NCBI GenBank assembly: GCA_017546665.1 | Contig: JAFYSE010000030.1 | Coordinates: 1 to 60,768 of the forward strand | Direction: 5' to 3' | Source of the DNA: Clostridia bacterium | GTDB lineage: Bacteria; Bacillota; Clostridia; Oscillospirales; Acutalibacteraceae | Length of the DNA stretch: 60,768 bases | Program-made: the position numbers and the translations under genes | The notes under the pieces: model-generated | What the model was told of the DNA's origin: nothing | Databases searched by the model: none | The model's input: the letters and a program-made list of their open reading frames with translations, nothing else | In this document: piece by piece, positions 48,772-57,528 of the stretch | How positions within the stretch are numbered: the first letter of the stretch is position 1 | Layout: each line of letters begins with the position of its first letter

Positions 48772-49836
48772 ATGCAAATCAGAATTGAAAAAACAACAAC
48801 ACCTAAGGCAAAGCCTGATTGGAAAAATTTAGGATTCGGTCATATCTTCACAGACCATATGTTTATTATGGACTATGATGAGGGACAGGGTTGGCATGAT
48901 GCAAGAGTTGTGCCATATCAGCCGGTAGTTCTTGACCCATCAGCACTTGTTTTCCACTATGCTCAGGAGTGCTTTGAAGGACTTAAGGCATACAGAATGG
49001 CAGATGGTAATGTTCAGCTTTTCCGTCCTGACAAGAATGCTGAAAGAATGCAGTCAACACACGACAGACTTTGCATTCCACAGATTCCTGTTGCTGATTT
49101 CGTAGATGCTGTTAAAGCACTCGTTTCAGTTGATAAGGATTGGGTTCCATCAGAGCCTGATACAAGTCTTTATATTAGACCATTCACAATTGCAACTGAA
49201 CCAATTCTTGGTGTTAAAGCATCAGCAAAATATCAGTTCATCATTATCTGTTCACCATCAGGTGCTTACTATGCAGAAGGCCTTAACCCTGTTAAGATTT
49301 ATGTTGAGGAAGAATTTGTTCGTGCTTGCCCAGGTGGTACAGGTGCTATCAAATGTGGCGGTAACTATGCAGCATCAATGGCAGCAGGTGAAAAGGCACA
49401 TAAACTCGGCTATTCACAGGTTCTTTGGCTTGACGGTGTTGAAAGAAAGTATGTTGAAGAAGTTGGTGCTATGAACATTATGTTCAAGCTCGACGGTGAA
49501 ATCTATACTGCAGCAACATCAGGTACAGTTCTCCCAGGTATTACAAGAATGAGCTGCATTGAAGTTCTTAAGAGTTGGGGCTACAAAGTAAATGAAGGAA
49601 AACTTGCTATTGATACAGTAATGGAAGCAGGTAAAAATGGTACTCTTGAAGAAGTATTCGGTACAGGTACGGCAGCAGTTATTTCTCCTGTTGGCTCACT
49701 CAGATACAAGGATGATGTTGTTGAAATCAACAATTTTGAAATCGGTGAACTTACTCAGAAACTTTACGATACTCTTACAGGTATTCAGTATGGTAAACTT
49801 GAAGATACATACGGTTGGACAGTAAAAGTTGACTAA
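48772..49836 (+). CDS. ilvE: Branched-chain amino acid aminotransferase
   Basis: A 354-residue fold-type IV PLP aminotransferase for valine, leucine and isoleucine. The PLP lysine is Lys194 in GAIKCGGNYAAS; FEGLKAYR and the 2-oxo-acid region EVGAMNIMF are conserved. The length fits the longer, class-II BCAT type. TTGGAGATG precedes the ATG. It starts 31 bases after the CapD-like gene without an apparent terminator and ends at a strong one. Confidence 0.95.
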   Translation: MQIRIEKTTTPKAKPDWKNLGFGHIFTDHMFIMDYDEGQGWHDARVVPYQPVVLDPSALVFHYAQECFEGLKAYRMADGNVQLFRPDKNAERMQSTHDRLCIPQIPVADFVDAVKALVSVDKDWVPSEPDTSLYIRPFTIATEPILGVKASAKYQFIIICSPSGAYYAEGLNPVKIYVEEEFVRACPGGTGAIKCGGNYAASMAAGEKAHKLGYSQVLWLDGVERKYVEEVGAMNIMFKLDGEIYTAATSGTVLPGITRMSCIEVLKSWGYKVNEGKLAIDTVMEAGKNGTLEEVFGTGTAAVISPVGSLRYKDDVVEINNFEIGELTQKLYDTLTGIQYGKLEDTYGWTVKVD

Positions 49837-49852
49837 TTAAAACAACAAAAAA

Positions 49853-49888
49853 TAAGGACAGGTTTTAAACGACCTGTCCTTTTTATTT
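49853..49888. terminator. Bidirectional intrinsic terminator
   Basis: AAGGACAGGT pairs with ACCTGTCCTT around an eight-base loop; TTTTTATTTTA on the plus side and TTATTTTTTG on the minus side. Confidence 0.92.
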
Positions 49889-49896
49889 TACATATT

Positions 49897-50778
49897 TTAT
49901 TTACTTGCTTCTTTTAAAAGCTTTAGTATTTCTTCCTTTGGGAAGATGTATTTTTTATTGCAGAAATGACAACAAACTTCTGTCTTTTCATCCTCTGCCA
50001 TTTCACGAAGTCCGTCTTCACCTGCACCAATAAGAGCCTTTGTAACTCTTTCTGTACTGCAATCACATCTATACTCAACCTCTTGAGTGTCAAGGAGTTG
50101 CATTGTGAATTCAGAAAGTACGGTTTTACAAATATCTTCGGGAGTAAGTCCTTCTGCAAGCATTGTTGTAACTGGTTTAATTCCTTCAAGGCTTTTTTCA
50201 ACAAGAGAGATTGTATCTTCGCCTGCAGTTGGAAGTAATTGAATTAAAAATCCACCTGCTAAAAGCACTTCTTCACTTTGTGGGTCAACAAGCACGCCGA
50301 GAGCACAAACCGTTGGTGTCTGTTCACTTGTAGCGTAATATGTTGTAATATCTTCTGCGATTTCACCTGAAACAATAGGTGTCTGTGCACAGTATGGTTC
50401 TTTCATTCCAAGATCCTTGATAACTGTCAAGAAACCGTTCTTACCAACTGCACCTGAAACATCAAGTTTACCTTTTCCGTTAAGTGGAAGATTAACTCTT
50501 GAGTCTCCGATATAGCCCTTAACCTGTCCTTTTGAATTTGCAACTGCAACAACGGGAGCAGCAGGTCCGCCACCACTGATTTTGAGTGTAAGAGTATCTT
50601 TTTCTCCCTTTAAAAGTACACCCATCATTGCAGCACCCGTAATAAGTCTGCCAAGGGCTGCGGAGCATACTTTCGATGTGTTGTGAATGTTTTGCATTTC
50701 TCTTACCATCTCTGTTGAGTTGAGAGCAAGACAGTAGAGTGTACCGTCTTCGGAAATCATTCTAACAAGCTTGTTCAT
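49897..50778 (-). CDS. hslO: Redox-regulated chaperone Hsp33
   Basis: A 293-residue holdase chaperone activated by disulfide formation. The C-terminal zinc switch shows CDC (YRCDCSTER) and CHFC (VCCHFCNKKY), the four Cys ligands of the Hsp33 zinc site. The N-terminal domain contains RLITGAAMMGVLLK and SGGGPAAPVVAVAN. It overlaps the preceding methyltransferase gene by four bases and is the last gene of a three-gene operon. Confidence 0.95.
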   Translation of the reverse strand: MNKLVRMISEDGTLYCLALNSTEMVREMQNIHNTSKVCSAALGRLITGAAMMGVLLKGEKDTLTLKISGGGPAAPVVAVANSKGQVKGYIGDSRVNLPLNGKGKLDVSGAVGKNGFLTVIKDLGMKEPYCAQTPIVSGEIAEDITTYYATSEQTPTVCALGVLVDPQSEEVLLAGGFLIQLLPTAGEDTISLVEKSLEGIKPVTTMLAEGLTPEDICKTVLSEFTMQLLDTQEVEYRCDCSTERVTKALIGAGEDGLREMAEDEKTEVCCHFCNKKYIFPKEEILKLLKEASK

Positions 50779-51548
50779 TTTAATTCATCCTTAAAAATAG
50801 TTTCTGTTTTTTTACATACAAAGGTAATTCTTTCGGTTGTAGATGTTATATCTTTATCGCTATAATCATCGCACATTTCCAAAAGAGTAAAACCTGTTTT
50901 ATTTATAATTTTTAAAATATCGTCAACGGAATATGAATACTCGCAAAAACTCTCGCTATATTTTTCATAGCAGTTATCATCATCATTTTTAATGAAAAAG
51001 TCAAGGTCGATTTGTGTTTTGCCTGATTCCTTGTCAAAGGAATTTTGCCAAGCACAGTAAACTTCATCCATATCATAGATAAAAGTATTATTCCCAAGAA
51101 TATTCTCATGCTTGTATGGTGTGTTCATATCAAAAACAAAAATTCCACCCATTTCCATAAAAAGTGAAACACGAGAGAATGTTTTCTCAACATTTTCAAG
51201 TTTTTCAATATGATTTATAGTATCAAGGATTGAAACAGCACAGTTAATAGTACCATAAAGGTCAAGCTCTTCACCCTTCTGACAAAGAAACATAGCAGAA
51301 GAATTTTCTTCGTACTTTTTCTCATTTGCCACCATGAGCATATCTTCACTTGCGTCAACACCGATTACATCATAACCATTTTTCTCCAAGAGAAAAGAGA
51401 GAGTCCCCGTACCACAACCAAGGTCAAGCAAAAGCCCTCCGTCAACACCATTTTTGTGTAACAGAGAGCAGATACTATCGGCGATTTTTTCATATTCAAC
51501 ATTTTCAGTTAAGATATCATATACTGATGAAAAAATTCCGTAACTCAT
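50775..51548 (-). CDS. Class I SAM-dependent methyltransferase
   Basis: A 257-residue methyltransferase of the Methyltransf_25 type. SAM motif I is LLDLGCGTGTLSFLLEK near residue 40, motif II DVIGVDASEDML. The substrate is not known. It overlaps yerC upstream and hslO downstream by four bases each, a tightly coupled operon often seen in Clostridia, where it is annotated only as a small-molecule methyltransferase. Confidence 0.85.
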   Translation of the reverse strand: MSYGIFSSVYDILTENVEYEKIADSICSLLHKNGVDGGLLLDLGCGTGTLSFLLEKNGYDVIGVDASEDMLMVANEKKYEENSSAMFLCQKGEELDLYGTINCAVSILDTINHIEKLENVEKTFSRVSLFMEMGGIFVFDMNTPYKHENILGNNTFIYDMDEVYCAWQNSFDKESGKTQIDLDFFIKNDDDNCYEKYSESFCEYSYSVDDILKIINKTGFTLLEMCDDYSDKDITSTTERITFVCKKTETIFKDELK

Positions 51549-51832
51549 TCTTCGACTCTTTCAAAAATCTTTTCGTAACCATCTGCACCATATTGAAGTG
51601 AACGGTTTACACGGCTGATTGTTGCTGTTGAAGCACCAGTTGCTTTAACAATATCGTTATACACCTTTTTCTCGGAGAGCATCTTTGCAACCACGCAACG
51701 CTGTGCCATAGAGTGAAACTCATTTATAGTACAAAGGTCCTGGAAAAAGTCATAACATTCTTCTTCGCTTTTTAATTGCATAATGCACTTAACAAGAAAA
51801 TCTGTATTTTCGTTTTTAAAATCGATTCCCAT
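51545..51832 (-). CDS. yerC: YerC/YecD-family TrpR-related protein
   Basis: A 95-residue DNA-binding protein with the TrpR-like helix-turn-helix, ECYDFFQDLCTINEFHSMAQRC followed by VYNDIVKATGASTATISRVNRSLQYGADGY. The YerC/YecD family is widespread in Firmicutes; its regulon is not known. The start is the ATG at 51832, 7 bases after TTTGGAGG; an upstream in-frame ATG at 51865 would put that ribosome site inside the gene. Confidence 0.92.
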   Translation of the reverse strand: MGIDFKNENTDFLVKCIMQLKSEEECYDFFQDLCTINEFHSMAQRCVVAKMLSEKKVYNDIVKATGASTATISRVNRSLQYGADGYEKIFERVEE

Positions 51833-51902
51833 TTTTACAAACCTCCAAAAGTTTTTCCCTTTCATATTTTAGCACATTAAAACTTGAAAGTAAAGAAGAA
51901 TT

Positions 51903-52802
51903 TTAAAAACAAAGGTGTAAAATTATACCTGGGATAACTGAACAAAGATACATAATTCCTAAAATCTTGAGATTTTCTTTAAGCTTTGATTTATCACGGA
52001 ATAAAATAAGCATTCCTGCACCTGCGTTTGTGCAAAGCCCTGCAATCAAAGCGCCGAAGCTCAATGTGCCTTCAATATAGAGTTGGGTTAATAGTACGGA
52101 AGATGCACAGTTTGGAATGAATCCTATTAAAGCAGAGAGCAAGGGCTGAAAAGCAGATTCTGAAAGTAATAAATGTGAAAGTCTTTCGGTGCCTATAAAA
52201 CTTACTGCAAGGTCAATGACCATAGTGAATAAAAGTAAAAATCCGAAAACTTTTACTGTGTGAATAAGCGCAGGACGTAAAACTCCACTATTTTCGTCAC
52301 AACCACAGTGGTCATGTTCACATAAATCGTGGGAATGATGGTGATGTGCCTTGTGAAGTTTCCTTTCTATAAGGTAAATTCCGTAGCCGAACACAAGGGC
52401 AATAATCACCTTTGCTACAATAAGTCGTAAAATCTCAAAAGCACCGTTTGATGAAGTAGCAAGAAGAATAATCGCCTCATCAGAGGTTGCAAGAAAAACG
52501 GCAACAAGAGTACCAAGACTTATTATTCCGCTTGAATAAAGATTTGCACTCATAACGGAAAAACCGCATTGTGGAATACATCCTGCAATAGTGCCTATAA
52601 GTGGACCGGCAGTACCTGAGCGGGTGAACAGGTGTTTTACTTTATCTTGTGCCTTGTGTTCAAGAAATTCAATAATAAGGAATGCGATAAACAAAAAGGG
52701 GAGTGCCTTAAGTGTATCCAATACGGAATGTAAAAGAATATCAAAAATTCCATTTAATGAAAAAACGGAAGCCTCCGTATGTGCGTGGAAAAGTGGTGTC
52801 AT
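51903..52802 (-). CDS. ArsP_2-type putative metal export permease
   Basis: A 299-residue permease of the putative manganese/heavy-metal exporter family (PF11449 type). Eight to ten hydrophobic helices are arranged as an internal duplication; the repeated motif is GCIPQCGFSV in the first half (about 75) and GFIPNCASSV in the second (about 235). The cytoplasmic or outer loop between the halves is rich in metal ligands: KAHHHHSHD, then CEHDHCGCD. Its start overlaps the fur stop by four bases (ATGA), so a Fur-family repressor and an exporter form one operon. The transported ion is uncertain: Mn, Zn or Fe. Confidence 0.85.
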   Translation of the reverse strand: MTPLFHAHTEASVFSLNGIFDILLHSVLDTLKALPFLFIAFLIIEFLEHKAQDKVKHLFTRSGTAGPLIGTIAGCIPQCGFSVMSANLYSSGIISLGTLVAVFLATSDEAIILLATSSNGAFEILRLIVAKVIIALVFGYGIYLIERKLHKAHHHHSHDLCEHDHCGCDENSGVLRPALIHTVKVFGFLLLFTMVIDLAVSFIGTERLSHLLLSESAFQPLLSALIGFIPNCASSVLLTQLYIEGTLSFGALIAGLCTNAGAGMLILFRDKSKLKENLKILGIMYLCSVIPGIILHLCF

Positions 52803-53203
52803 ATTGCTCTCTCCTTTCCACAATGCTCACAAATCCCATAGAGTACAGTTCTTGAACCATCAATTTTAAACTGATGGTCATTGAAAATGTGGCTTGAAAG
52901 CTTGTCAAGAAAATCACATTCTGTGTGGATAAGTGTACCACAGGAAGAACATTTTAAATGGTAGTGATTATGACAGCGTTCACTTTCTAATTGATAACAA
53001 CAAGCATTATTATCCCCGTGAAAGAATTTTCTTGCTTTTCTTTCATCACAGAGTTTGTCTAATTGACGATAAACCGTAGTTCTACCAATATTGTCCCCAT
53101 TCGAAATTAATGCAAAATAAACTTCTTCAGCAGAAAAATGCTGGTCGGGATTGCTTTTTAAAAAATCATAAACTAATAAGCTTTGTTTTGTAATATAACT
53201 CAT
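52799..53203 (-). CDS. Fur-family metal-responsive regulator
   Basis: A 134-residue Fur-family repressor. Winged helix in residues 1-75 (FSAEEVYFALISNGDNIGRTTVYRQLDKL), then metal sites CHNHYHLKCSSCG and the C-terminal CEHCGK, giving the two CxxC structural zinc pairs, and the histidine-rich regulatory site. Zur-like features (compact hinge) suggest zinc, but Fur, PerR and Mur cannot be excluded. It precedes the metal permease with overlap, and its promoter carries a Fur-box-like palindrome. Confidence 0.88.
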   Translation of the reverse strand: MSYITKQSLLVYDFLKSNPDQHFSAEEVYFALISNGDNIGRTTVYRQLDKLCDERKARKFFHGDNNACCYQLESERCHNHYHLKCSSCGTLIHTECDFLDKLSSHIFNDHQFKIDGSRTVLYGICEHCGKERAI

Positions 53204-53224
53204 AATTGGACCTTTCGCAAATTG

Positions 53225-53274
53225 AATTTGAAATTCAGTTTCAAATTATATATAAAAATCAATGAAAAGTCAAC
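53225..53274 (-). promoter_or_regulatory. Promoter with overlapping Fur-box palindrome
   Basis: Minus strand TTGACT (53274-53269), 18 bases, TATAAT (53250-53245). The -10 runs into AATTTGAAA-N5-TTTCAAATT (53225-53247), whose core TGAAATTCAGTTTCA fits the 7-1-7 Fur-box pattern. Binding there would block the polymerase, so the fur-permease operon is probably autorepressed. Confidence 0.75.
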
Positions 53275-53302
53275 AAAAAAGAGCAGGTAATTAAACCTGC
53301 TC
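53275..53302 (-). terminator. Intrinsic terminator of the GH-A-like gene
   Basis: GAGCAGGT pairs with ACCTGCTC (53281-53288, 53295-53302); on the minus strand a TTTTTT run follows. Confidence 0.88.
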
Positions 53303-53316
53303 AAAATAATTTAAGG

Positions 53317-54621
53317 TTATTTGTTCGCAAAGGCATCTTTAACTGCATAATATGCAGGCTTTGGATTACCATTCAAATCAACAAGACCCCAACCTGTTTC
53401 AACGGGACAATCCGGCTGACCACAGATGTAGCAAGCATCACTGTCGGAATAACAGTAAACGATTGCACCACAGAGGAAATCAAGGTTATAAAGACGCTTG
53501 AACAAATCTGTAAAGAATTTTCCTTGGTCTTCGGGTGTGTGGCGATAATCAGTTAATTGGTATCCACCCTGCAATTCACGATAAAGATGGTTGGCAAGTT
53601 CTGTGTCAAAAAGTTTGTTTGCAAGTTCTTTCTCGTTTGCATATTCAAGAGAAAGCATATGTTCTTTAAAATCTTTGGGAAGATTATTGATAAGCCCCAT
53701 AATGTCTTTTCTTGCTGCTTCTTCGTTCTCGTAACCATAGGTCTTAAGAATATCATTTTTCTGTTCTTCTGTTTTTACGTCACCATAACCCATATATCCA
53801 AATTCATTAAGGATAACAGGCTTACCACTATAACTCCAAACATATCGAAGAAGTGCATCAAATACCCAAATATCTTTAAAGACATTTTCAAAGCAACCAA
53901 GGTATAAATCAAGGGCAACATAATCACAATAATCGTGATATGGCTTCATAAGTCGGCAAGTTTCATAAAGTGTAGTACCTGCAAGGTTATAACCTACAAT
54001 AATTTCTTCCTTTACATCCTGCATAGCTTCACATTGAATTCCCATAAAGTAAGCAGCTTCTTCAAGTGTTAAAGGAAGTGTAAAATGCTCAATTCCCATT
54101 TCATTGGTAATTTGGAAAGCGGAAACAATTCCCTGAAGGTCAGTTGCATAAAATTTTGCTATTTTTTGAATTTCTTCCTTGTTAGCTTCGTCTCTTGGGT
54201 CAAGTCCTGCTTCAATGTAGTCATCAGGATATGGTGTTATTGCCATAACCTTAAATCCATTGTCTGCATAGCCTTTTGCTCTTTCTTTAAAACTAAGATA
54301 ACCTTCGGTCAGTTCACCATTTTCGTCGTATGGTAAATGGCTGATATCAAATCTTACCCATTCAATATTTGCTTCACCAATTTGCTGATAGTTTTCGTTA
54401 GGATGACAAACCCCCTTAATAAAGCCATCGGTCTTTTTAAGTAAAGCATCAACCTCATCACTGGTTTGAGCCTTCAAAAAAGAAGTTCCTGCATTGACTG
54501 CAACGTAACGAAAGCCCAATGTATCAACCTTAGGCAATATAAAGTTCCAAGCAATAAAAATTAAAGCAAGCAAAACAGCAATAACAGAAATTAAAATCTT
54601 CAATCCCTTTTTCTTTTTCAT
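53317..54621 (-). CDS. Membrane-anchored clan GH-A-like glycoside hydrolase (family not assigned)
   Basis: A 434-residue protein. Signal anchor at residues 7-27. The rest is a TIM-barrel with the clan GH-A pattern: acid/base candidate Glu in FQITNEMGIEHF near 168, nucleophile candidate Glu in VILNEFGYMG near 272, and TPYPDDY as an earlier barrel strand. It is related to small cellulase-like GH5/GH39-type proteins, but I cannot assign a family or substrate. AAGGGG precedes the ATG, which has a rather long 11-base spacing. It is transcribed divergently from the GH51 gene from a mirrored promoter. Confidence 0.78.
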   Translation of the reverse strand: MKKKKGLKILISVIAVLLALIFIAWNFILPKVDTLGFRYVAVNAGTSFLKAQTSDEVDALLKKTDGFIKGVCHPNENYQQIGEANIEWVRFDISHLPYDENGELTEGYLSFKERAKGYADNGFKVMAITPYPDDYIEAGLDPRDEANKEEIQKIAKFYATDLQGIVSAFQITNEMGIEHFTLPLTLEEAAYFMGIQCEAMQDVKEEIIVGYNLAGTTLYETCRLMKPYHDYCDYVALDLYLGCFENVFKDIWVFDALLRYVWSYSGKPVILNEFGYMGYGDVKTEEQKNDILKTYGYENEEAARKDIMGLINNLPKDFKEHMLSLEYANEKELANKLFDTELANHLYRELQGGYQLTDYRHTPEDQGKFFTDLFKRLYNLDFLCGAIVYCYSDSDACYICGQPDCPVETGWGLVDLNGNPKPAYYAVKDAFANK

Positions 54622-54643
54622 TATTATATACCCCTTTTTCTAG

Positions 54644-54673
54644 ATTGTACCATAGGGCTGTTGTTGTAGTCAA
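54644..54673 (-). promoter_or_regulatory. Promoter of the GH-A-like gene
   Basis: Minus strand TTGACT (54673-54668), 18 bases, TACAAT (54649-54644). The -35 with its flank reads TTGACTACA, identical to that of the divergent GH51 promoter. Confidence 0.72.
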
Positions 54674-54695
54674 TGAGAGATTTTGTTCACAGTTG

Positions 54696-54724
54696 TTGAC
54701 TACATAGTTGAATTACTATATAAT
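54696..54724 (+). promoter_or_regulatory. Promoter of the GH51 gene
   Basis: TTGACT (54696-54701), 17 bases, TATAAT (54719-54724). TTGACTACA (54696-54704) and TGTAGTCAA (54665-54673) form a 9-bp inverted repeat shared with the divergent promoter. Confidence 0.8.
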
Positions 54725-54759
54725 TATTGTAATCACTATTGAGTAAAAGGGGAAACAAT

Positions 54760-57489
54760 ATGAAAAGTTTAATTTCAACGATTCTTGCCGCTTTAATGGC
54801 AATACTCAGTATTTTTCCTGGATTTAAGGAAGATACTCCACCAGAAGAAATTGTTGTAGATAACACAGGTGCAAATCAGGTTACGACCTACAACACAGGC
54901 GATGCAAAATATTCCTTGAATATTGATGCAGGGGATGAAATTCACGATATCAGCGACTTGCTTTTTGGAGCATTCTTTGAGGATATCAACTTTGCAGCCG
55001 ATGGCGGACTTTATGCAGAAATGGTTGTAAATCGTTCATTTGAATACACAGAGTATGCAGAAAAAGATGAGCTTTATCGTTGGGATGTTGTAAACGGTGC
55101 TGAAATTTCCGTTGAGAAAAATACTGTAAATTCACTTAATGAAAATAACCCTAACTACCTTGTTTTACAAGGCAATCCTAACGGTAAATCAGGTGTTGAA
55201 AATCGTGGTTTCCTTGACGGAATGAGTATTGAGGCAGGTAAGACATATAACGCATCTTTCTACGCAAAGAGTAGCTCATATACAGGTAGGATTTATGTAA
55301 ACCTTGCAGTTAACGGTACTGTTGTAGGCTCTGCAACTGTTGAAAACATCACTTCTCAATGGGCAAAATATGAATTGACTCTCACATCAAACACAACTGC
55401 ACATCAGGGCGTTACACTTCAGGTGTTAACAGATGGTGGAGAAGTGTATTTCGATATGATTTCCCTTTTCCCTGAAGATACATATAAAAACCGTGAAAAT
55501 GGTTTAAGAGCAGATATGTGTAAGCTTCTTGAAGAAATGCAACCAAAATTCTTGCGTTTCCCAGGTGGTTGTATTATTGAAGGCTATGATGAAAATAGTG
55601 CATATAACTGGAAAAATTCAATCGGTACAGGTAGCAACGGATTACCACTTGAATTCAATGGCAAATATGGTGATGTTGCTGCAAGAAAACAGGGAGTAAA
55701 CCTTTGGACAAATATTGATTTGACTGAAGACCCATTACCTTGCTATATGTCCTACGGTCTTGGTTTCTTTGAGTATTTCCAACTTGCTGAGGATTTAGGT
55801 GCCATCGGTGTGCCTGTGCTTAACTGTGGACTTTATTGTCAGGGTAGGGGTAGAGGACCACTTGATACAGATAGTGACGAGTTTAAACAGTATGTTCAGG
55901 ATATGCACGACCTTGTTGAGTTCTGTCGTGGTGACGAGAACACAACATGGGGTAAGGTTCGTATTGATTTGGGTCGAGAAGAACCATTTAACCTTAAATA
56001 TATTTGTATCGGTAATGAAAACTGGGGTCAGGATTATTATGAGCATTACTCAATTTTCCTTGAATCATTTAATGAAGCAAAGGCAAACAATCCTGGACTT
56101 TATGAAGGTCTTGAACTCATTTATTCCTCAGGTATCGACGATGGTATAAGTGGTGCAGATTATCTTGCATCTTATGAATATGCAAAGAATGAACTTGATA
56201 AAATGGGCTCAACAAATGCATCTGATTTTGCAGCAGCAACTGACCACCACTATTACAACGACCCTGAATGGTTCCTTGAATATGCTGACTATTATGACCC
56301 ATACAACTACAAGAGAAATGTAGAAAATATGACTGACACAATCTACGGTGGCGGTATTAAAGTCTTTGTTGGTGAATATGCTTCTTGGAGTAATACTCTC
56401 AGGTCAGCACTTTACGAAGCAGCATATATGACAGGTCTTGAAAGAAATGGTGACATTGTTGAAATGGCTGCTTATGCACCATTGTTCGGTAATACAACTG
56501 CAACACATTGGGCACCTGACCTTATCTGGTTCAACAATCATCAGGTAACACCATCAATTAACTATCATGTTCAGAAACTTTTCTCTGTAAATCAGGGTTC
56601 AGCGGTGCTTAATCATACATTGACAGATGCAAAATTACCGGAGGTTAATCTTGTTGGTAAGGTTGGTGTTGGTACTTGGTACACATCAGCAAAATTTGAT
56701 AATGTTAAAATTACAAGCCTTGAAAACGGTAAAACACTTGGTAGTACAAAATTCACAACAGCCCTTGCAAAGTCAAGATGGGAGTTTCCAACAGATGGTG
56801 AGTGGAAAGTACAAAAGGGTGCTCTTGTAAACACAACAACATATATGCAATATGGCAATAATGGTAGCGTTGCATATTTTGGTGATACAGACTGGTCAAA
56901 TTACTGCTACACAGTTGAGGCAACAAAGCTTGAGGGTGGAGAAGGTTTCATCATTCCATTTGCAGTTCAGGATATAGATAATTGCTACTTCTGGAATATT
57001 GGTGGCTGGGAAAATACAGTTTCAGCACTTCAGAAGATTGAAAATGGTATTAAAACAGATAAGCTTCATGGCACAGTGAAACCATTCACAGTTGAAACAG
57101 GCAAGACCTATGAAATCAAGCTTGAGGTTTCAGGCTCACATGTAAAGGGCTACATTGACGGCGAACTTTATATCGACTACACATTCACTAATGGTGCAAA
57201 AGCTTATGCTTATACAGTTGTAAGTACTGACGACAATGGCGATGTGATTATCAAGCTTGTTAATGTTACAGAAAATGCAAGTACAGTTGCAGTGAATATT
57301 GATAACGCAAGCATCAACGGTACAGCAATTATCAATCAAGTTGCAGGAGATTCACTTAAAAATGACAACATTCTCGGACAACCTGAAACTTGTACATTTG
57401 ATGAATTCTCCCTTGACGGCTTCTCAAATCAGTTCAACTATACAATGCCGGCTTATTCAGTAACGAGCATCAGACTTAAAACAAAATAA
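54760..57489 (+). CDS. Secreted GH51 alpha-L-arabinofuranosidase with accessory domains
   Basis: A 909-residue exported enzyme. Signal peptide 1-22 (KSLISTILAALMAILSIFPG). A CBM4_9-like beta-sandwich is inserted at about 105-240. The GH51 core has KFLRFPGGCIIEGYD (264-276), the acid/base Glu420 in CIGNENWGQDYY and the nucleophile Glu539 in FVGEYASW; the C-terminal GH51 beta-domain follows to about 680. A further jelly-roll domain at about 660-870 resembles the LamG/DUF1080-type sugar-binding fold. It would remove arabinose from arabinoxylan, arabinan or arabinogalactan. AAGGGGAA precedes the ATG at 54760; no dockerin or sortase signal is seen. Confidence 0.92.
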   Translation: MKSLISTILAALMAILSIFPGFKEDTPPEEIVVDNTGANQVTTYNTGDAKYSLNIDAGDEIHDISDLLFGAFFEDINFAADGGLYAEMVVNRSFEYTEYAEKDELYRWDVVNGAEISVEKNTVNSLNENNPNYLVLQGNPNGKSGVENRGFLDGMSIEAGKTYNASFYAKSSSYTGRIYVNLAVNGTVVGSATVENITSQWAKYELTLTSNTTAHQGVTLQVLTDGGEVYFDMISLFPEDTYKNRENGLRADMCKLLEEMQPKFLRFPGGCIIEGYDENSAYNWKNSIGTGSNGLPLEFNGKYGDVAARKQGVNLWTNIDLTEDPLPCYMSYGLGFFEYFQLAEDLGAIGVPVLNCGLYCQGRGRGPLDTDSDEFKQYVQDMHDLVEFCRGDENTTWGKVRIDLGREEPFNLKYICIGNENWGQDYYEHYSIFLESFNEAKANNPGLYEGLELIYSSGIDDGISGADYLASYEYAKNELDKMGSTNASDFAAATDHHYYNDPEWFLEYADYYDPYNYKRNVENMTDTIYGGGIKVFVGEYASWSNTLRSALYEAAYMTGLERNGDIVEMAAYAPLFGNTTATHWAPDLIWFNNHQVTPSINYHVQKLFSVNQGSAVLNHTLTDAKLPEVNLVGKVGVGTWYTSAKFDNVKITSLENGKTLGSTKFTTALAKSRWEFPTDGEWKVQKGALVNTTTYMQYGNNGSVAYFGDTDWSNYCYTVEATKLEGGEGFIIPFAVQDIDNCYFWNIGGWENTVSALQKIENGIKTDKLHGTVKPFTVETGKTYEIKLEVSGSHVKGYIDGELYIDYTFTNGAKAYAYTVVSTDDNGDVIIKLVNVTENASTVAVNIDNASINGTAIINQVAGDSLKNDNILGQPETCTFDEFSLDGFSNQFNYTMPAYSVTSIRLKTK

Positions 57490-57495
57490 AAAAAC

Positions 57496-57528
57496 AAAAA
57501 GAGTACGGAAATTCCGTACTCTTTTTTT
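57496..57528. terminator. Bidirectional intrinsic terminator
   Basis: AAAAAGAGTACGGAA pairs with TTCCGTACTCTTTTT; T-runs on both strands, between the convergent GH51 and GH89 genes. Confidence 0.94.
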
